Shown piece by piece: positions 1 through 7,250 of a stretch of DNA of 54,724 nt. The notes beneath the pieces were generated by a model. That model was not told where the DNA came from and ran no database searches. It was given only the letters and a program-made list of their open reading frames with translations. The position numbers and the translations under genes were made by a program. Source of the DNA: Akkermansiaceae bacterium (GTDB lineage Bacteria; Verrucomicrobiota; Verrucomicrobiia; Verrucomicrobiales; Akkermansiaceae). The stretch spans positions 33,341 through 88,064 of the forward strand of contig JANRFH010000022.1 in the NCBI GenBank assembly GCA_030725745.1. Direction: 5' to 3'. Each line of letters begins with the position of its first letter. The first letter of the stretch is position 1.

Positions 1-109
1 GGTTATCGCCCAGGTAGGTGCCGATGAGTGGTGTGATATCACTCGCATTGTGGTCTGCGCAGGATGAGAAAATGGCGCAGCAGGCGAGCAGCAGGGCGGG
101 GGATTTCAT
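1..109 (-). CDS. N-terminal part of a putative lipoprotein (runs off the window)
   Basis: An ATG at the complement of 107-109 opens a frame that stays open to the window edge; 36 residues are visible. They begin MKSPALLLACCAIFSSCAD, a short basic start, a hydrophobic stretch and a lipobox-like S-S-C at residues 15-17, so the product is probably a lipid-anchored envelope protein. It starts 6 nt after the stop of the dipeptidase gene on the same strand, which suggests cotranscription. Nothing after the signal peptide identifies a family. Confidence 0.55.
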   Translation of the reverse strand, partial: MKSPALLLACCAIFSSCADHNASDITPLIGTYLGDN

Positions 110-115
110 GGCAGA

Positions 116-808
116 CTAGAACGCGGACTCGATGGCGGAGAGGGGGATGGTATCCGGGTAGTTCGCTGAATTGCTGTCAGAAAAGTGCCACCATTCATTG
201 GGCAGGCTTTTGAATCCGGCATCCTTCATGGCTTTATAGAGGGCGCCTCTGTGTTTCATGACCAGTGGGTCGGGATGATTGAATCCGGCTGCGGCCTCTG
301 GGGTGAAACTGTCGAATCCGGTGGGCATTTCCACAGGCTTTCCCTCGCGTGTGATCAGGGTGACATCGACGGCGGTGCCGCAGGAATGTTGGGAGGGCTT
401 GCTGAAGGGGTTGGCGACGAAGCGGTCGTCGTGGCCGGAGGCGTCCCAGAGGGCGATCTGGGCTTCCGGCGGGCGGTAGGCATCCCAGACAAGGATGCGG
501 TAGCCCTGTTGCTTGACGAGTTCATTGGCTCGCTTGAGGCGGACGGCAGTCTCTGGGCGGAGCAGGGCCGGCATGTTTTTAGGATAGAGAGCGCGGTTGG
601 CAATGGTGGAGCCCTCGATGTAGCGGAGATCAATGGCGATGGTGGGGTCGACCTCGGAAATACGAATCAGCCCCGCCTTTGCATAGGCGGGTTTCCGGGA
701 AATCGGTAGAGAGGAAACGACAGGATTCCCCCCTTCCCAAGGGGTATTCACCGTGCAGGCGATGAGGATGACAAGCGCAAGGAGGCAGACAGGAAAGAGA
801 AGGCTCAC
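116..808 (-). CDS. ddpX: D-alanyl-D-alanine dipeptidase (M15D, VanX/DdpX-like), lipoprotein form
   Basis: Zinc dipeptidase that hydrolyses D-Ala-D-Ala. The 230-residue protein carries the family zinc motif SQHSCGTAVD (His141, Asp148), the second motif EWWHF (Glu205, His208) and the DAYRP segment with the conserved Arg112. The N-terminus is a hydrophobic segment ending in LIAC (Cys18), a good lipobox, so the enzyme is probably anchored in the envelope and faces the periplasm, where it would act on murein-derived dipeptides. Cytoplasmic VanX resistance enzymes lack such a signal, and no vanH/vanA genes are adjacent, so a peptidoglycan-recycling role is more likely than glycopeptide resistance. 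A second putative lipoprotein gene follows directly. Confidence 0.9.
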   Translation of the reverse strand: MSLLFPVCLLALVILIACTVNTPWEGGNPVVSSLPISRKPAYAKAGLIRISEVDPTIAIDLRYIEGSTIANRALYPKNMPALLRPETAVRLKRANELVKQQGYRILVWDAYRPPEAQIALWDASGHDDRFVANPFSKPSQHSCGTAVDVTLITREGKPVEMPTGFDSFTPEAAAGFNHPDPLVMKHRGALYKAMKDAGFKSLPNEWWHFSDSNSANYPDTIPLSAIESAF

Positions 809-944
809 GCAGAAAAGTTAGGTAATTATGTAGTAAGTAGAAGCGCGTAATTCTTGAGGTCTTGAATGACTAAAAACGTTTATTTGAGGGGTAAGGTGTT
901 GAAGTTGGTTGATTCAAATTTCAAACACTGAATCCTGAGGGCGA

Positions 945-1412
945 ATGAAGAAGGGCAAGGTAGCGGAGCCGGAGAAGGAGCTGAGGTTTACGAGAGCGGG
1001 GCAGGCGGTGCAGTTTTGCATCGCGGGCGCGGTGCTGGTGGGTGTGGGGGTGACGCTGGTGGCGACGAGCTTTTATCGGGATGTGAATCCGGCGGTGCCT
1101 AGTGGGTGGTGGTCGGTGCCGTGCTTTGTGGCGGCGGCGGGTGCTTTCCGCTTGGCGCTGCGGCTGGCGAAGCATGCGTATCTGATTTTGACGCCGATGG
1201 GGGTGGAGGTTTTTCCGTTTTTTAAAGCGGCAGAGAAGATGCAGGTGGTGATGTGGAGCGAGATCAAGGGGGCGGATGTGACGGGGAAATGGCTGACGCT
1301 GCATTTCAATGAGGAAAAGACGGCGGGGATGCATCTGACCCTTGCGCCGGTAAGGGCGAGTTTGAGGGGGTTGTTGGTGAGGGGGGTGTTGGGGAGGCTG
1401 GAGAAACTTTAA
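945..1412 (+). CDS. Small membrane protein of unknown function (bPH-like layout)
   Basis: This 155-residue protein is not assigned to a family. It has a charged N-terminus (MKKGKVAEPEKE), two hydrophobic segments at about residues 22-42 and 52-72, and then a soluble C-terminal half of about 80 residues with alternating beta-type segments (YLILTPMGVEVFP, MQVVMWSEI). Two membrane segments followed by a small beta-rich domain resemble bacterial PH-domain proteins, but this is only a resemblance. The stop codon lies inside a 7-nt periodic repeat array at 1404-1438. Confidence 0.65.
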   Translation: MKKGKVAEPEKELRFTRAGQAVQFCIAGAVLVGVGVTLVATSFYRDVNPAVPSGWWSVPCFVAAAGAFRLALRLAKHAYLILTPMGVEVFPFFKAAEKMQVVMWSEIKGADVTGKWLTLHFNEEKTAGMHLTLAPVRASLRGLLVRGVLGRLEKL

Positions 1413-1438
1413 ATTTCAAATCTCAAACTTCAACTTTC
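1404..1438 (+). repeat. Heptad intergenic repeat, copy 1 (five units)
   Basis: Five consecutive 7-nt units: AAACTTT, AAATTTC, AAATCTC, AAACTTC and AACTTTC, followed by AAGGAAGAGCTGGGG. The stop codon TAA (1410-1412) of the preceding gene spans the junction of units 1 and 2. The array reads outward from the gene end. Confidence 0.75.
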
Positions 1439-1564
1439 AAGGAAGAGCTGGGGTTCCTCCTTCGCTTAAGCTTCGGCGGACAAGTGATGTGGCGAGCTGA
1501 AGTCTCGCGGTCCGTTCCTCTCTTTTTGCTTTCCTAGGAGGGCTGGGGGGGTGATGACGGGGGC

Positions 1565-2080
1565 ATGAAGAGACCGCATTCGAGACAGATACTTTCGGTG
1601 GAAGAAGTTTTTGGGAAAAATGGGTGGCATGGGGAGTTGGTGGAGGGGCGTGATGTGTTGCGGGCGGGATTCGAGGCGCATCACACACGGGTGGATCTGG
1701 TGGTGCAGGCGTTTCCGGAATTGAATGCGCTCAGCATTGTTGGTGAGAGCATGATGTTCATCGCGGAGCCTCAGATGCCGGCGGTGCTGGAGCTGCTGAT
1801 GCGCGGGAATAAGCAGCTTACGCTCGGTTCCTTTGAGTATGACATGGATCGCGAGATGCTCGTGTTCCGCGTGACGAACCTTTTCGAGAGGGAGAGGTAT
1901 GATGCGGACATCGTGGTATCGATGGTGCACTGCGCGATCGCGGAGCTGGATCGGATTGTGCCTTACGTCTCGGTTGTGCGAGGCACTGCGGTGGATCTCC
2001 TGCCGGATCTGGATCTGGAGAGGCTGCTAGAGCGGGATGACATGCTGCCGCCGGTGCCGGGGGAAGAGGAGGAATACTAA
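1565..2080 (+). CDS. YbjN-like small acidic protein (type III chaperone-like fold)
   Basis: This 171-residue soluble protein has an order of segments like YbjN/sensory-regulator proteins: an N-terminal beta-rich part, a central FEAHHTRVDLVVQAFPELNA region, and a long helix with MVHCAIAELDRIVPYV near residues 119-134. The C-terminus is very acidic (PGEEEEY). Such proteins often have a chaperone-like fold and broad effects on motility or stress, but no specific function is claimed. The family assignment is by overall pattern, not by a signature motif. The stop codon is embedded in the second heptad repeat. Confidence 0.6.
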   Translation: MKRPHSRQILSVEEVFGKNGWHGELVEGRDVLRAGFEAHHTRVDLVVQAFPELNALSIVGESMMFIAEPQMPAVLELLMRGNKQLTLGSFEYDMDREMLVFRVTNLFERERYDADIVVSMVHCAIAELDRIVPYVSVVRGTAVDLLPDLDLERLLERDDMLPPVPGEEEEY

Positions 2081-2099
2081 CTTTCAACCTTCAACTCTC
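2079..2099 (+). repeat. Heptad intergenic repeat, copy 2 (three units)
   Basis: Units AACTTTC, AACCTTC and AACTCTC, followed by AAGGAAGAGG. The first unit starts inside the TAA stop of the preceding gene. It has the same outward orientation and the same AAGGAAGAG ending as copy 1. Confidence 0.7.
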
Positions 2100-2116
2100 A
2101 AGGAAGAGGAAGAAGG

Positions 2117-2911
2117 TTACTTTACTGCCAGCTGGGGGCCGACGCGTGCGTGGCGGGTGAGGAACTCGTCGGCGAGATTGCCGTAGGATTGGGCGCCGAT
2201 GCCGGTGGGGTTGTGCTCAAAGATGGATTTTCCGTGGGAAGGTGCCTCGCCGATGCGGATGGTGCGTGGGATGAGGGTTTGGTAGATTTCCTCGGGGAAA
2301 TAGTTCGAGACTTCCTCTACGACTTGGCGTGAGAGGAGGGTGCGGCCATCGTACATGGTCATGACGATGCCTTCGAGGGTGAGGCCGGGGTTGGCGCCGG
2401 AGGAGCGGATTTCCTCGAGGATGCCGACGATTTTCGCGAGTCCTTCGAGGCCGAACCACTCGCACTGGAGGGGTATGAGGATTTCATCGGCGGCAGCGAG
2501 GGCCGCGGTCATAAGCACGCCGAGGGAAGGTGGGGTGTCGAGGATGCAGTATTCGAAAAGGTCGTTCGGCTTGAGCCCTTGGAGGATGCCGCGCAGGCGG
2601 GTGAGGTGGTCTTCGGAGCGTGCAAGCTCGATTTCGATGCCGGCGAGATCCATTTCCGATGGGAGGAAGGTGAGGTTCTCACGGCCGGAGGGCATGAACT
2701 TGTCGCGGATATCGGCCTCGCCGAGAAGGACGGGATAGATGGAGGAATTTGGCTCCGCCTCGATGCCAAGGCCTGAGGTGCAGTTTGCCTGCGAGTCTAG
2801 ATCCATGAGGAGGACGCGCTGACCACGGAGGGCGAGGGCGTGGGAGAGGTTCATAGCGGTGGTGGTTTTCCCTACCCCTCCCTTCTGGTTTGCGATGGCG
2901 ATGACTTTCAC
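2117..2911 (-). CDS. parA: ParA/Soj-family partition ATPase, orphan
   Basis: ParA-type ATPase of 264 residues with the deviant Walker A box KGGVGKTT at residues 10-17, the Walker A' segment LLMDLDSQ and the Walker B-like CILDTPPSLG near residues 121-130. These proteins form ATP-dependent dimers on DNA and move partition complexes or polar cargo. The start is GTG, directly before the KVIAIANQKGG core. No ParB gene is adjacent and no parS-like 16-mer was seen nearby, so it is an orphan in this window. It could be the chromosomal Soj with a distant ParB, or a ParA paralogue serving another cargo. Confidence 0.92.
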   Translation of the reverse strand: MKVIAIANQKGGVGKTTTAMNLSHALALRGQRVLLMDLDSQANCTSGLGIEAEPNSSIYPVLLGEADIRDKFMPSGRENLTFLPSEMDLAGIEIELARSEDHLTRLRGILQGLKPNDLFEYCILDTPPSLGVLMTAALAAADEILIPLQCEWFGLEGLAKIVGILEEIRSSGANPGLTLEGIVMTMYDGRTLLSRQVVEEVSNYFPEEIYQTLIPRTIRIGEAPSHGKSIFEHNPTGIGAQSYGNLADEFLTRHARVGPQLAVK

Positions 2912-2949
2912 GAGCCGAAAGGATGGCGGGAAAATCAGATTTTCAAACG

Positions 2950-4065
2950 TTAAACTTCGGGAAGCGCAATTGAGGGATCCCTATAAGGAAGATCGTGGGT
3001 GCTCGCGACGGGGGCGCAGGTGATGTGACCGGCGAGGGTATTGATGCCGCCGAGGAGTTCGGGGCGGGTGGTGCAGGCGGCGGGGACTCCCTTGTCGGCG
3101 ATGAGGAGGATCCATTGCTGGGTGGCGTTGTTGAGCGCCTGGGTGGCGGTGCGGGCGTAGGCGGCGGGCATGTTTGCGACGCAGTAATGGATGACGCCTT
3201 CCTCCTCGTAGGTGGGATCCTGGTGGGTGGTGGCGCGGGTGGTTTCTGCGCAGCCGCCCTGATCAACGGCGATGTCCACGAAGACGCTGCCGGGCTGCAT
3301 GATGCGCAGCATTTCCCGGGTGACGAGCTTAGGTGCTTTTGAGCCGGGAACGAGGACGGCACCGATGAGGAGATCGACGCGGGGGAGGAGCTCGGAGAGG
3401 TTGGCTTCGTTCGAGTAAACCGTGCGGGTGTTTTCCGTGGTGATGTCGAGGAAACGCATGCGTTCGATATCGACCTCGAGGATGGTGACGTCTGCGCCGA
3501 TGCCGCGTGCGACGCGGGCGGCGTTCACTCCTGCAGTGCCGCCGCCGATGATGACGACACGGCCGGGGGCAACCCCGGGGACGCCGCCTAGCAGGCAGCC
3601 GCGCCCGCCGCGATGCTTGGCGAGGTGGTAGGCACCGACGATGGCGGACATGCGCCCGGCGATTTCCGACATGGGCTCAAGAAGGGGGAGGTGGTGGTTC
3701 ACCTCGATCGTTTCATAAGCGATGGCGGTGCAGCCGGTGGCGGCGAGGGTCTCGGTGAGTTCCTTGTTTGCGGCGAGGTGGAGGTAGGTGAAAAGGATGT
3801 GTTCCGGGCGGAGCATCGCCACCTCGGAGGGCTGGGGTTCCTTGACTTTGACGATGAGCGTGGCGTCGCGGAAAACGGTGGCGGCGTCCGGCGCGATCTC
3901 GGCTCCGGCGGCGAGGTAGAGGGCATCGGGGTAGCTGGCACCATCGCCCGCGCCGGTCTGGACGATGACGCGATGGCCGCGCTTTACGAGCTCGGCTACG
4001 GAGCCTGGGATGATGCTGACGCGGTTTTCTTGGGCTTTTATTTCCTTGGGGACGCCGATGTGCAT
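2950..4065 (-). CDS. ald: Alanine dehydrogenase
   Basis: Catalyses the reversible NAD-dependent deamination of L-alanine to pyruvate and ammonia in the cytoplasm. The 371-residue length matches the family. Visible are the N-terminal [16 protein letters not shown] signature, the substrate-binding lysine in LIVKVKEPQ, the catalytic histidine in [10 protein letters not shown], and the nucleotide-binding [17 protein letters not shown] followed by ILEVD. It may link amino acid catabolism to the central pathways. A heptad repeat sits 4 nt upstream of the ATG and would form the mRNA leader. The gene ends 38 nt before the start of the ParA gene on the same strand. Confidence 0.96.
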   Translation of the reverse strand: MHIGVPKEIKAQENRVSIIPGSVAELVKRGHRVIVQTGAGDGASYPDALYLAAGAEIAPDAATVFRDATLIVKVKEPQPSEVAMLRPEHILFTYLHLAANKELTETLAATGCTAIAYETIEVNHHLPLLEPMSEIAGRMSAIVGAYHLAKHRGGRGCLLGGVPGVAPGRVVIIGGGTAGVNAARVARGIGADVTILEVDIERMRFLDITTENTRTVYSNEANLSELLPRVDLLIGAVLVPGSKAPKLVTREMLRIMQPGSVFVDIAVDQGGCAETTRATTHQDPTYEEEGVIHYCVANMPAAYARTATQALNNATQQWILLIADKGVPAACTTRPELLGGINTLAGHITCAPVASTHDLPYRDPSIALPEV

Positions 4066-4069
4066 TTGG

Positions 4070-4097
4070 AAACTCTAAACGATAAACTTTAAACTCC
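4070..4097 (+). repeat. Heptad intergenic repeat, copy 3 (four units)
   Basis: Units AAACTCT, AAACGAT, AAACTTT and AAACTCC, followed by AATGAGGGAAAG. It lies 4 nt upstream of the alanine dehydrogenase ATG and reads away from that gene, so in the mRNA the leader would carry the complementary AAAGTTT-type heptads. Confidence 0.75.
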
Positions 4098-4173
4098 AAT
4101 GAGGGAAAGCGGTTGTTTTGCCACTGGCAGTGAGTTTGCATTTCAATTCGGATCGTCAATTGGAGAGGTGTTT

Positions 4174-4450
4174 AACCGCCAAGTAAGAAAAGTTCGCTAA
4201 GGAAGAGGTTTTTGAATGAGGAAGGTAGGGCAGATGGGCTTTTTCCTGACTTCCTGCTTTCCTCATTGATGAAAATAACTGGTGGGGAGATGCCTATCTA
4301 CAATTCTGAAGATTCAACCGCGAATGCACCCAAGGGCATACAAACGCGAATTTCAGAGAATCCATCATGTAAAACCCGATCATCTTCCCGTTTTCTCCAA
4401 ATTCTCCGCCTTCAAACTCTCACTTGGCGAACTTTTCTTACTTGGCGGTT
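4174..4450. repeat. 28-bp inverted repeat pair with a nested second repeat family
   Basis: The left arm 4174-4201 begins AACCGCCAAGTAAG; the right arm 4423-4450 is its reverse complement with one mismatch in 28. Between them lies a different repeat beginning AACCGCGAAT (4316-4325), whose inverted partner (4486-4495) lies outside the right arm, so the two families interleave. The stretch between alanine dehydrogenase and the hydroxylase gene (4066-4379) holds only these repeats and heptad copy 3; no gene is apparent. The right arm is inside the 3' end of the hydroxylase gene. Confidence 0.8.
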
Positions 4451-5261
4451 CAAATTTCTTTCCTCCATTAGCGACCATTAGCGAATTTCGCGGTTTCCTT
4501 TTTGGGAGGAGGGGGTGGAGGAGTTGGCCGGCGTAGGAGCGGGGGAAAGGCTCGGCGAGGCCGAGTTCGACGGGTTCGTGGCCGGGGTGGCGGTAGGTGC
4601 CGAAGAGGATGTCCATGAGGGGGGAGAGGTTTGCGTAGTTTCCGGCGAAGCGTTCCTTCGCGTGGTGCCAGTGGTGGAGTTCCGGCGCGCCGATAAGCAT
4701 GCGCAGGGGGCCGAGAGGGAGGCGGACGTTGGAATGGATGTAGATGGCCCAGATGCCACGGAAGGCGGTGAAGGCGGCGAGGGTGGAGAGATCGAAGCCG
4801 AGGAGGAAGGCGGGGAGGTTGATGAGGCCGACGGTGTAAATGGTATCGAGCGGGTGCTCGCGGTGGGCGGCGAGCCAATCGAGGTGCTCGGCGCTGTGAT
4901 GAACGGCGTGGAAGCGCCAGAGGAAGGGGACGCGGTGCTGGATACGATGTCCCCAGTAGATGAAGAAATCACTGAGCAGGATGATCCCGACCGCCTGGAG
5001 CCACCATGGCTGGGTGTGGATGAGGGCGCGGAAATCGGCGGGGAGGATGCCGGTGATCCATGGGGCGAGCATGGCCAGTGCGCCGAAGACGAGTCCGCCC
5101 CAGAGGAGGTATTGGCCGAGGAAGAAGCAGAGATCGGTAAACCACGCGGGGCGGAAGAATTTCTGAGCTTTGGCGGGAAAGAATTTTTCCAGCGGCGAGA
5201 AGATGGCGAGGAGGATGAGAAAGCTCAGAATGGGAGCTGCGAAGAAGTAGAGGGCATCCAT
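4380..5261 (-). CDS. Sterol desaturase / fatty acid hydroxylase family membrane protein
   Basis: Integral membrane di-iron oxygenase of the ERG3/FA2H superfamily. The ATG at 5261 (MDALYFFAAPILSF) is chosen because it begins a membrane segment; an upstream in-frame ATG would add 46 charged residues and overlap the preceding gene. The 293-residue product shows the histidine boxes GHRIQHR, HAVHHS and ELHHWHHAKE and several hydrophobic helices. The substrate is unknown (fatty acid, sterol, hopanoid or carotenoid). The last 30-40 residues (after LLPKRKPRN) are low complexity and are encoded by the inverted repeats at 4423-4495, so the native C-terminus appears to have been replaced or extended by repeat DNA. 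Confidence 0.88.
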   Translation of the reverse strand: MDALYFFAAPILSFLILLAIFSPLEKFFPAKAQKFFRPAWFTDLCFFLGQYLLWGGLVFGALAMLAPWITGILPADFRALIHTQPWWLQAVGIILLSDFFIYWGHRIQHRVPFLWRFHAVHHSAEHLDWLAAHREHPLDTIYTVGLINLPAFLLGFDLSTLAAFTAFRGIWAIYIHSNVRLPLGPLRMLIGAPELHHWHHAKERFAGNYANLSPLMDILFGTYRHPGHEPVELGLAEPFPRSYAGQLLHPLLPKRKPRNSLMVANGGKKFEPPSKKSSPSESLKAENLEKTGR

Positions 5262-5266
5262 GCTCG

Positions 5267-5704
5267 TTATTCTTCCGGTTGCTTGGCTGGCAGCTGGCCG
5301 AAGGGGTCTTTCTCTTCGGCTTCTTTTTCCATGATTTTCCCTATGTCCTCTTCGCTGATGACCAAACCGGATTTTGAAGAGCTCATCAGAATGTCCCATC
5401 TTTCTTGGACTTCTTCATCGGTGATGATGTTCTCTTTCGGTAAAAGTGGGGAAGGTGCTGGAACGAGTTCGATGAAATCTTTGGCGTTTTCGGGATTGAA
5501 GATGGGTGCAGATTTTGAGGAGGGAAGGATGATGGTTTCGATTTCTTCGTCAGCTATGGAGGGTTCGCTATCATTCAACTCTACTGTTTTCTCCTGAGGG
5601 GATGCGGGGGAAGGCTTGTTGTGCTGAGAGGAGAACCACACGTAGGCTCCGGCTCCTGTGATGGAGAGGAGCAATACGATGACCCTGAGGAGGCGGTTGT
5701 TCAT
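5267..5704 (-). CDS. Membrane-anchored acidic protein of unknown function
   Basis: This 145-residue protein has one N-terminal membrane anchor (LLRVIVLLLSITGAGAYVWF, about residues 5-24) and an acidic, proline- and serine-rich body with a short helical EEVQERWDILMSS segment. No family is recognised. It ends 5 nt before the hydroxylase start on the same strand, so the two are probably one transcript. The layout (anchor plus disordered linker) suggests a periplasmic accessory protein. Existence as a gene is supported by the tight spacing and the clear signal-anchor. Confidence 0.6.
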   Translation of the reverse strand: MNNRLLRVIVLLLSITGAGAYVWFSSQHNKPSPASPQEKTVELNDSEPSIADEEIETIILPSSKSAPIFNPENAKDFIELVPAPSPLLPKENIITDEEVQERWDILMSSSKSGLVISEEDIGKIMEKEAEEKDPFGQLPAKQPEE

Positions 5705-5762
5705 TTCTCCCTTTTAGAGAAATGAAAGTGTGGCTTCAAGGTTTTAGGAATGATTGGTCATT

Positions 5763-7124
5763 CTATCTATTAGGTCTCTCGCTGGCGCGAGGTGCGCTTG
5801 AGAGCTCTTCGGAAGATAGTGTGCCGTCTTTGTTGGTATCCATGCTTTGGAAGCGTGTTTTGAAGCGTTCTTCGTTGAAGTCTTCGCCGCGACGTTCTTT
5901 GGCGGAGCCTTTCATTTCCTCGTAGCTGACTGATCCGTCTTCGTTGGTATCCATGCCTTGGAGGCGTGAAGAGACGTCGCCGGTTGGCTGAGTGTTTTGG
6001 CGTTTTTGGCCGTTGCTGCGGGTGCCTCGGTTCATTCCGTAGGTTCTGGCGCCCCGGTTTTCATCTTGGAGGAGGATGGTGTATTCGTGGCTTAAAGCCA
6101 TGCAGACGTCTGCGGTGCAGCCGAAGTAATCGAGGTTTAGGGTGAGTTCTTTGGCGGGTGTGTCTGATGTGATATCGATCCAGAACTGCCGGGGTTTGGT
6201 ATCGCTGTCGCCCTCTCCCTTCTCCGCGGTGGCTTTTGATGGGGTCGCGGTTACGCCCTCGGGGAGGGTGAGTTTAAAATGCATGGGCTCGGTGAGGTTA
6301 TTCCAATGCGCGTCGTGTATGGGGTCTGGGTAGAAGCCGAGAAATAGACGGCCGGTGCCCGTTTTAAGAAGGTTGTCATCGGCCTCGGCGCGTAGTTTTA
6401 CGAGGTAGGTTTCGTCGGGTTTTGATGGGGTGACGGCTAGGATAGTTAAGCCTTCGGGGCGTTCTACGGTGAGTTTAGTAGCTTTGTTTACCAATGGGGC
6501 GGGGCGTTCGATGGTGGGGAGGTTGAGATCGCTGATTTTGGTTTCGGTGGGTGGGTTGCCGACGGCTTTGGTGAGTGCTGCGCGAAGTTCGTCGCGTTTG
6601 ATGTTTCCGGAGGCGTAGAGGATTTCTCCTTCGGGCGAGATGAGGTAGACGGATTGTGAGTTTGCGCCGAGGGCGATGCGCATGGAGTCTTCGATGGTAT
6701 CCGCGATCCATGGAACTTTTGTGCCGAGGAGTTTGCGGGCTTCGGCGAGCTGGAGGAGTCTTTCGGAAATGTTTTGTGCGTCGATGTAGCCGTTTAGCTC
6801 GGGATGGCGGAGGCTTTTGTAAAAGTAGAAGAATTGGACGCCGAGTTCGCTGAAATCGGCGTTTGCGGCTTCGATTTCCGTGTAGGTTTCGTGAAATTGT
6901 GGGCAGGTGAGACAGCCTGATGAGAGGACGGTGTATTTGCCCTGGCAGAGTTCTCTTAGTTTTAAGGGTTTTCCCTCTGCTGAATAGGCGTCGAGCTCTG
7001 GGAGCTGGCCATCTCTGAGGAGGGTGGTGTGAGCTGTGCCTTTAGGGGCGGCTTCCGATTGGGCGGATGCAGGCACTGCGAGTGCTAGCGAGGTGATGCT
7101 TAAAATTATTTTTAGGGTGTGCAT
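5763..7124 (-). CDS. Secreted redoxin / DsbD-alpha-like protein with C-terminal EF-hands
   Basis: The ATG at 7124 gives a clean signal peptide (MHTLKIILSITSLALAVPASA). Then comes a thioredoxin-fold domain with the dithiol motif SSGCLTCPQF, in a context resembling bacterial iodothyronine-deiodinase-like redoxins (FYFYKSLRHPE). The middle part (about residues 220-370) ends in a region with paired cysteines, GCTADVCMALSHEY, recalling the DsbD N-terminal alpha domain. The C-terminus has two EF-hand loops, DTNEDGSVSYEE and DTNKDGTLSSEE. The 453-residue product is probably a periplasmic thiol-redox protein tuned by or anchored through calcium. Domain names beyond the EF-hands and CxxC are inferred by eye. 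Confidence 0.72.
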   Translation of the reverse strand: MHTLKIILSITSLALAVPASAQSEAAPKGTAHTTLLRDGQLPELDAYSAEGKPLKLRELCQGKYTVLSSGCLTCPQFHETYTEIEAANADFSELGVQFFYFYKSLRHPELNGYIDAQNISERLLQLAEARKLLGTKVPWIADTIEDSMRIALGANSQSVYLISPEGEILYASGNIKRDELRAALTKAVGNPPTETKISDLNLPTIERPAPLVNKATKLTVERPEGLTILAVTPSKPDETYLVKLRAEADDNLLKTGTGRLFLGFYPDPIHDAHWNNLTEPMHFKLTLPEGVTATPSKATAEKGEGDSDTKPRQFWIDITSDTPAKELTLNLDYFGCTADVCMALSHEYTILLQDENRGARTYGMNRGTRSNGQKRQNTQPTGDVSSRLQGMDTNEDGSVSYEEMKGSAKERRGEDFNEERFKTRFQSMDTNKDGTLSSEELSSAPRASERPNR

Positions 7125-7206
7125 GACGATGGGTTCTGAAACACCTAGGGATATAAATAGTTGTGGGGATAATCGGTGGGCGACCGAAGATCGACTCCGG
7201 GTTGCT

Positions 7207-7224
7207 ACGCTCTTGCATGAGCGT
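7207..7224. promoter_or_regulatory. Small hairpin in the divergent promoter region
   Basis: ACGCTC (7207-7212), a 6-nt loop and GAGCGT (7219-7224) form a perfect stem between the divergent redoxin gene (start 7124) and helicase gene (start 7251). This 126-bp interval must hold both promoters. The hairpin might be an operator or a leader structure; there is no further support. Confidence 0.25.
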
Positions 7225-7250
7225 GGCGGGATGATGATGATCCGGGGCAA

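Noticed and set aside
2117-2911. Replication origin or partition locus near ParA
   Set aside because: No ParB, no parS-like 16-mer and no DnaA boxes were found by eye.
4515-5597. Long open frame on the plus strand, rich in Glu and Gly
   Set aside because: It is the antisense of the hydroxylase and its upstream gene; the sense frames have a family fold and clear membrane segments.
7000-7124. Selenocysteine version of the redoxin motif
   Set aside because: The active-site codons in the redoxin region are Cys, with no in-frame TGA there.
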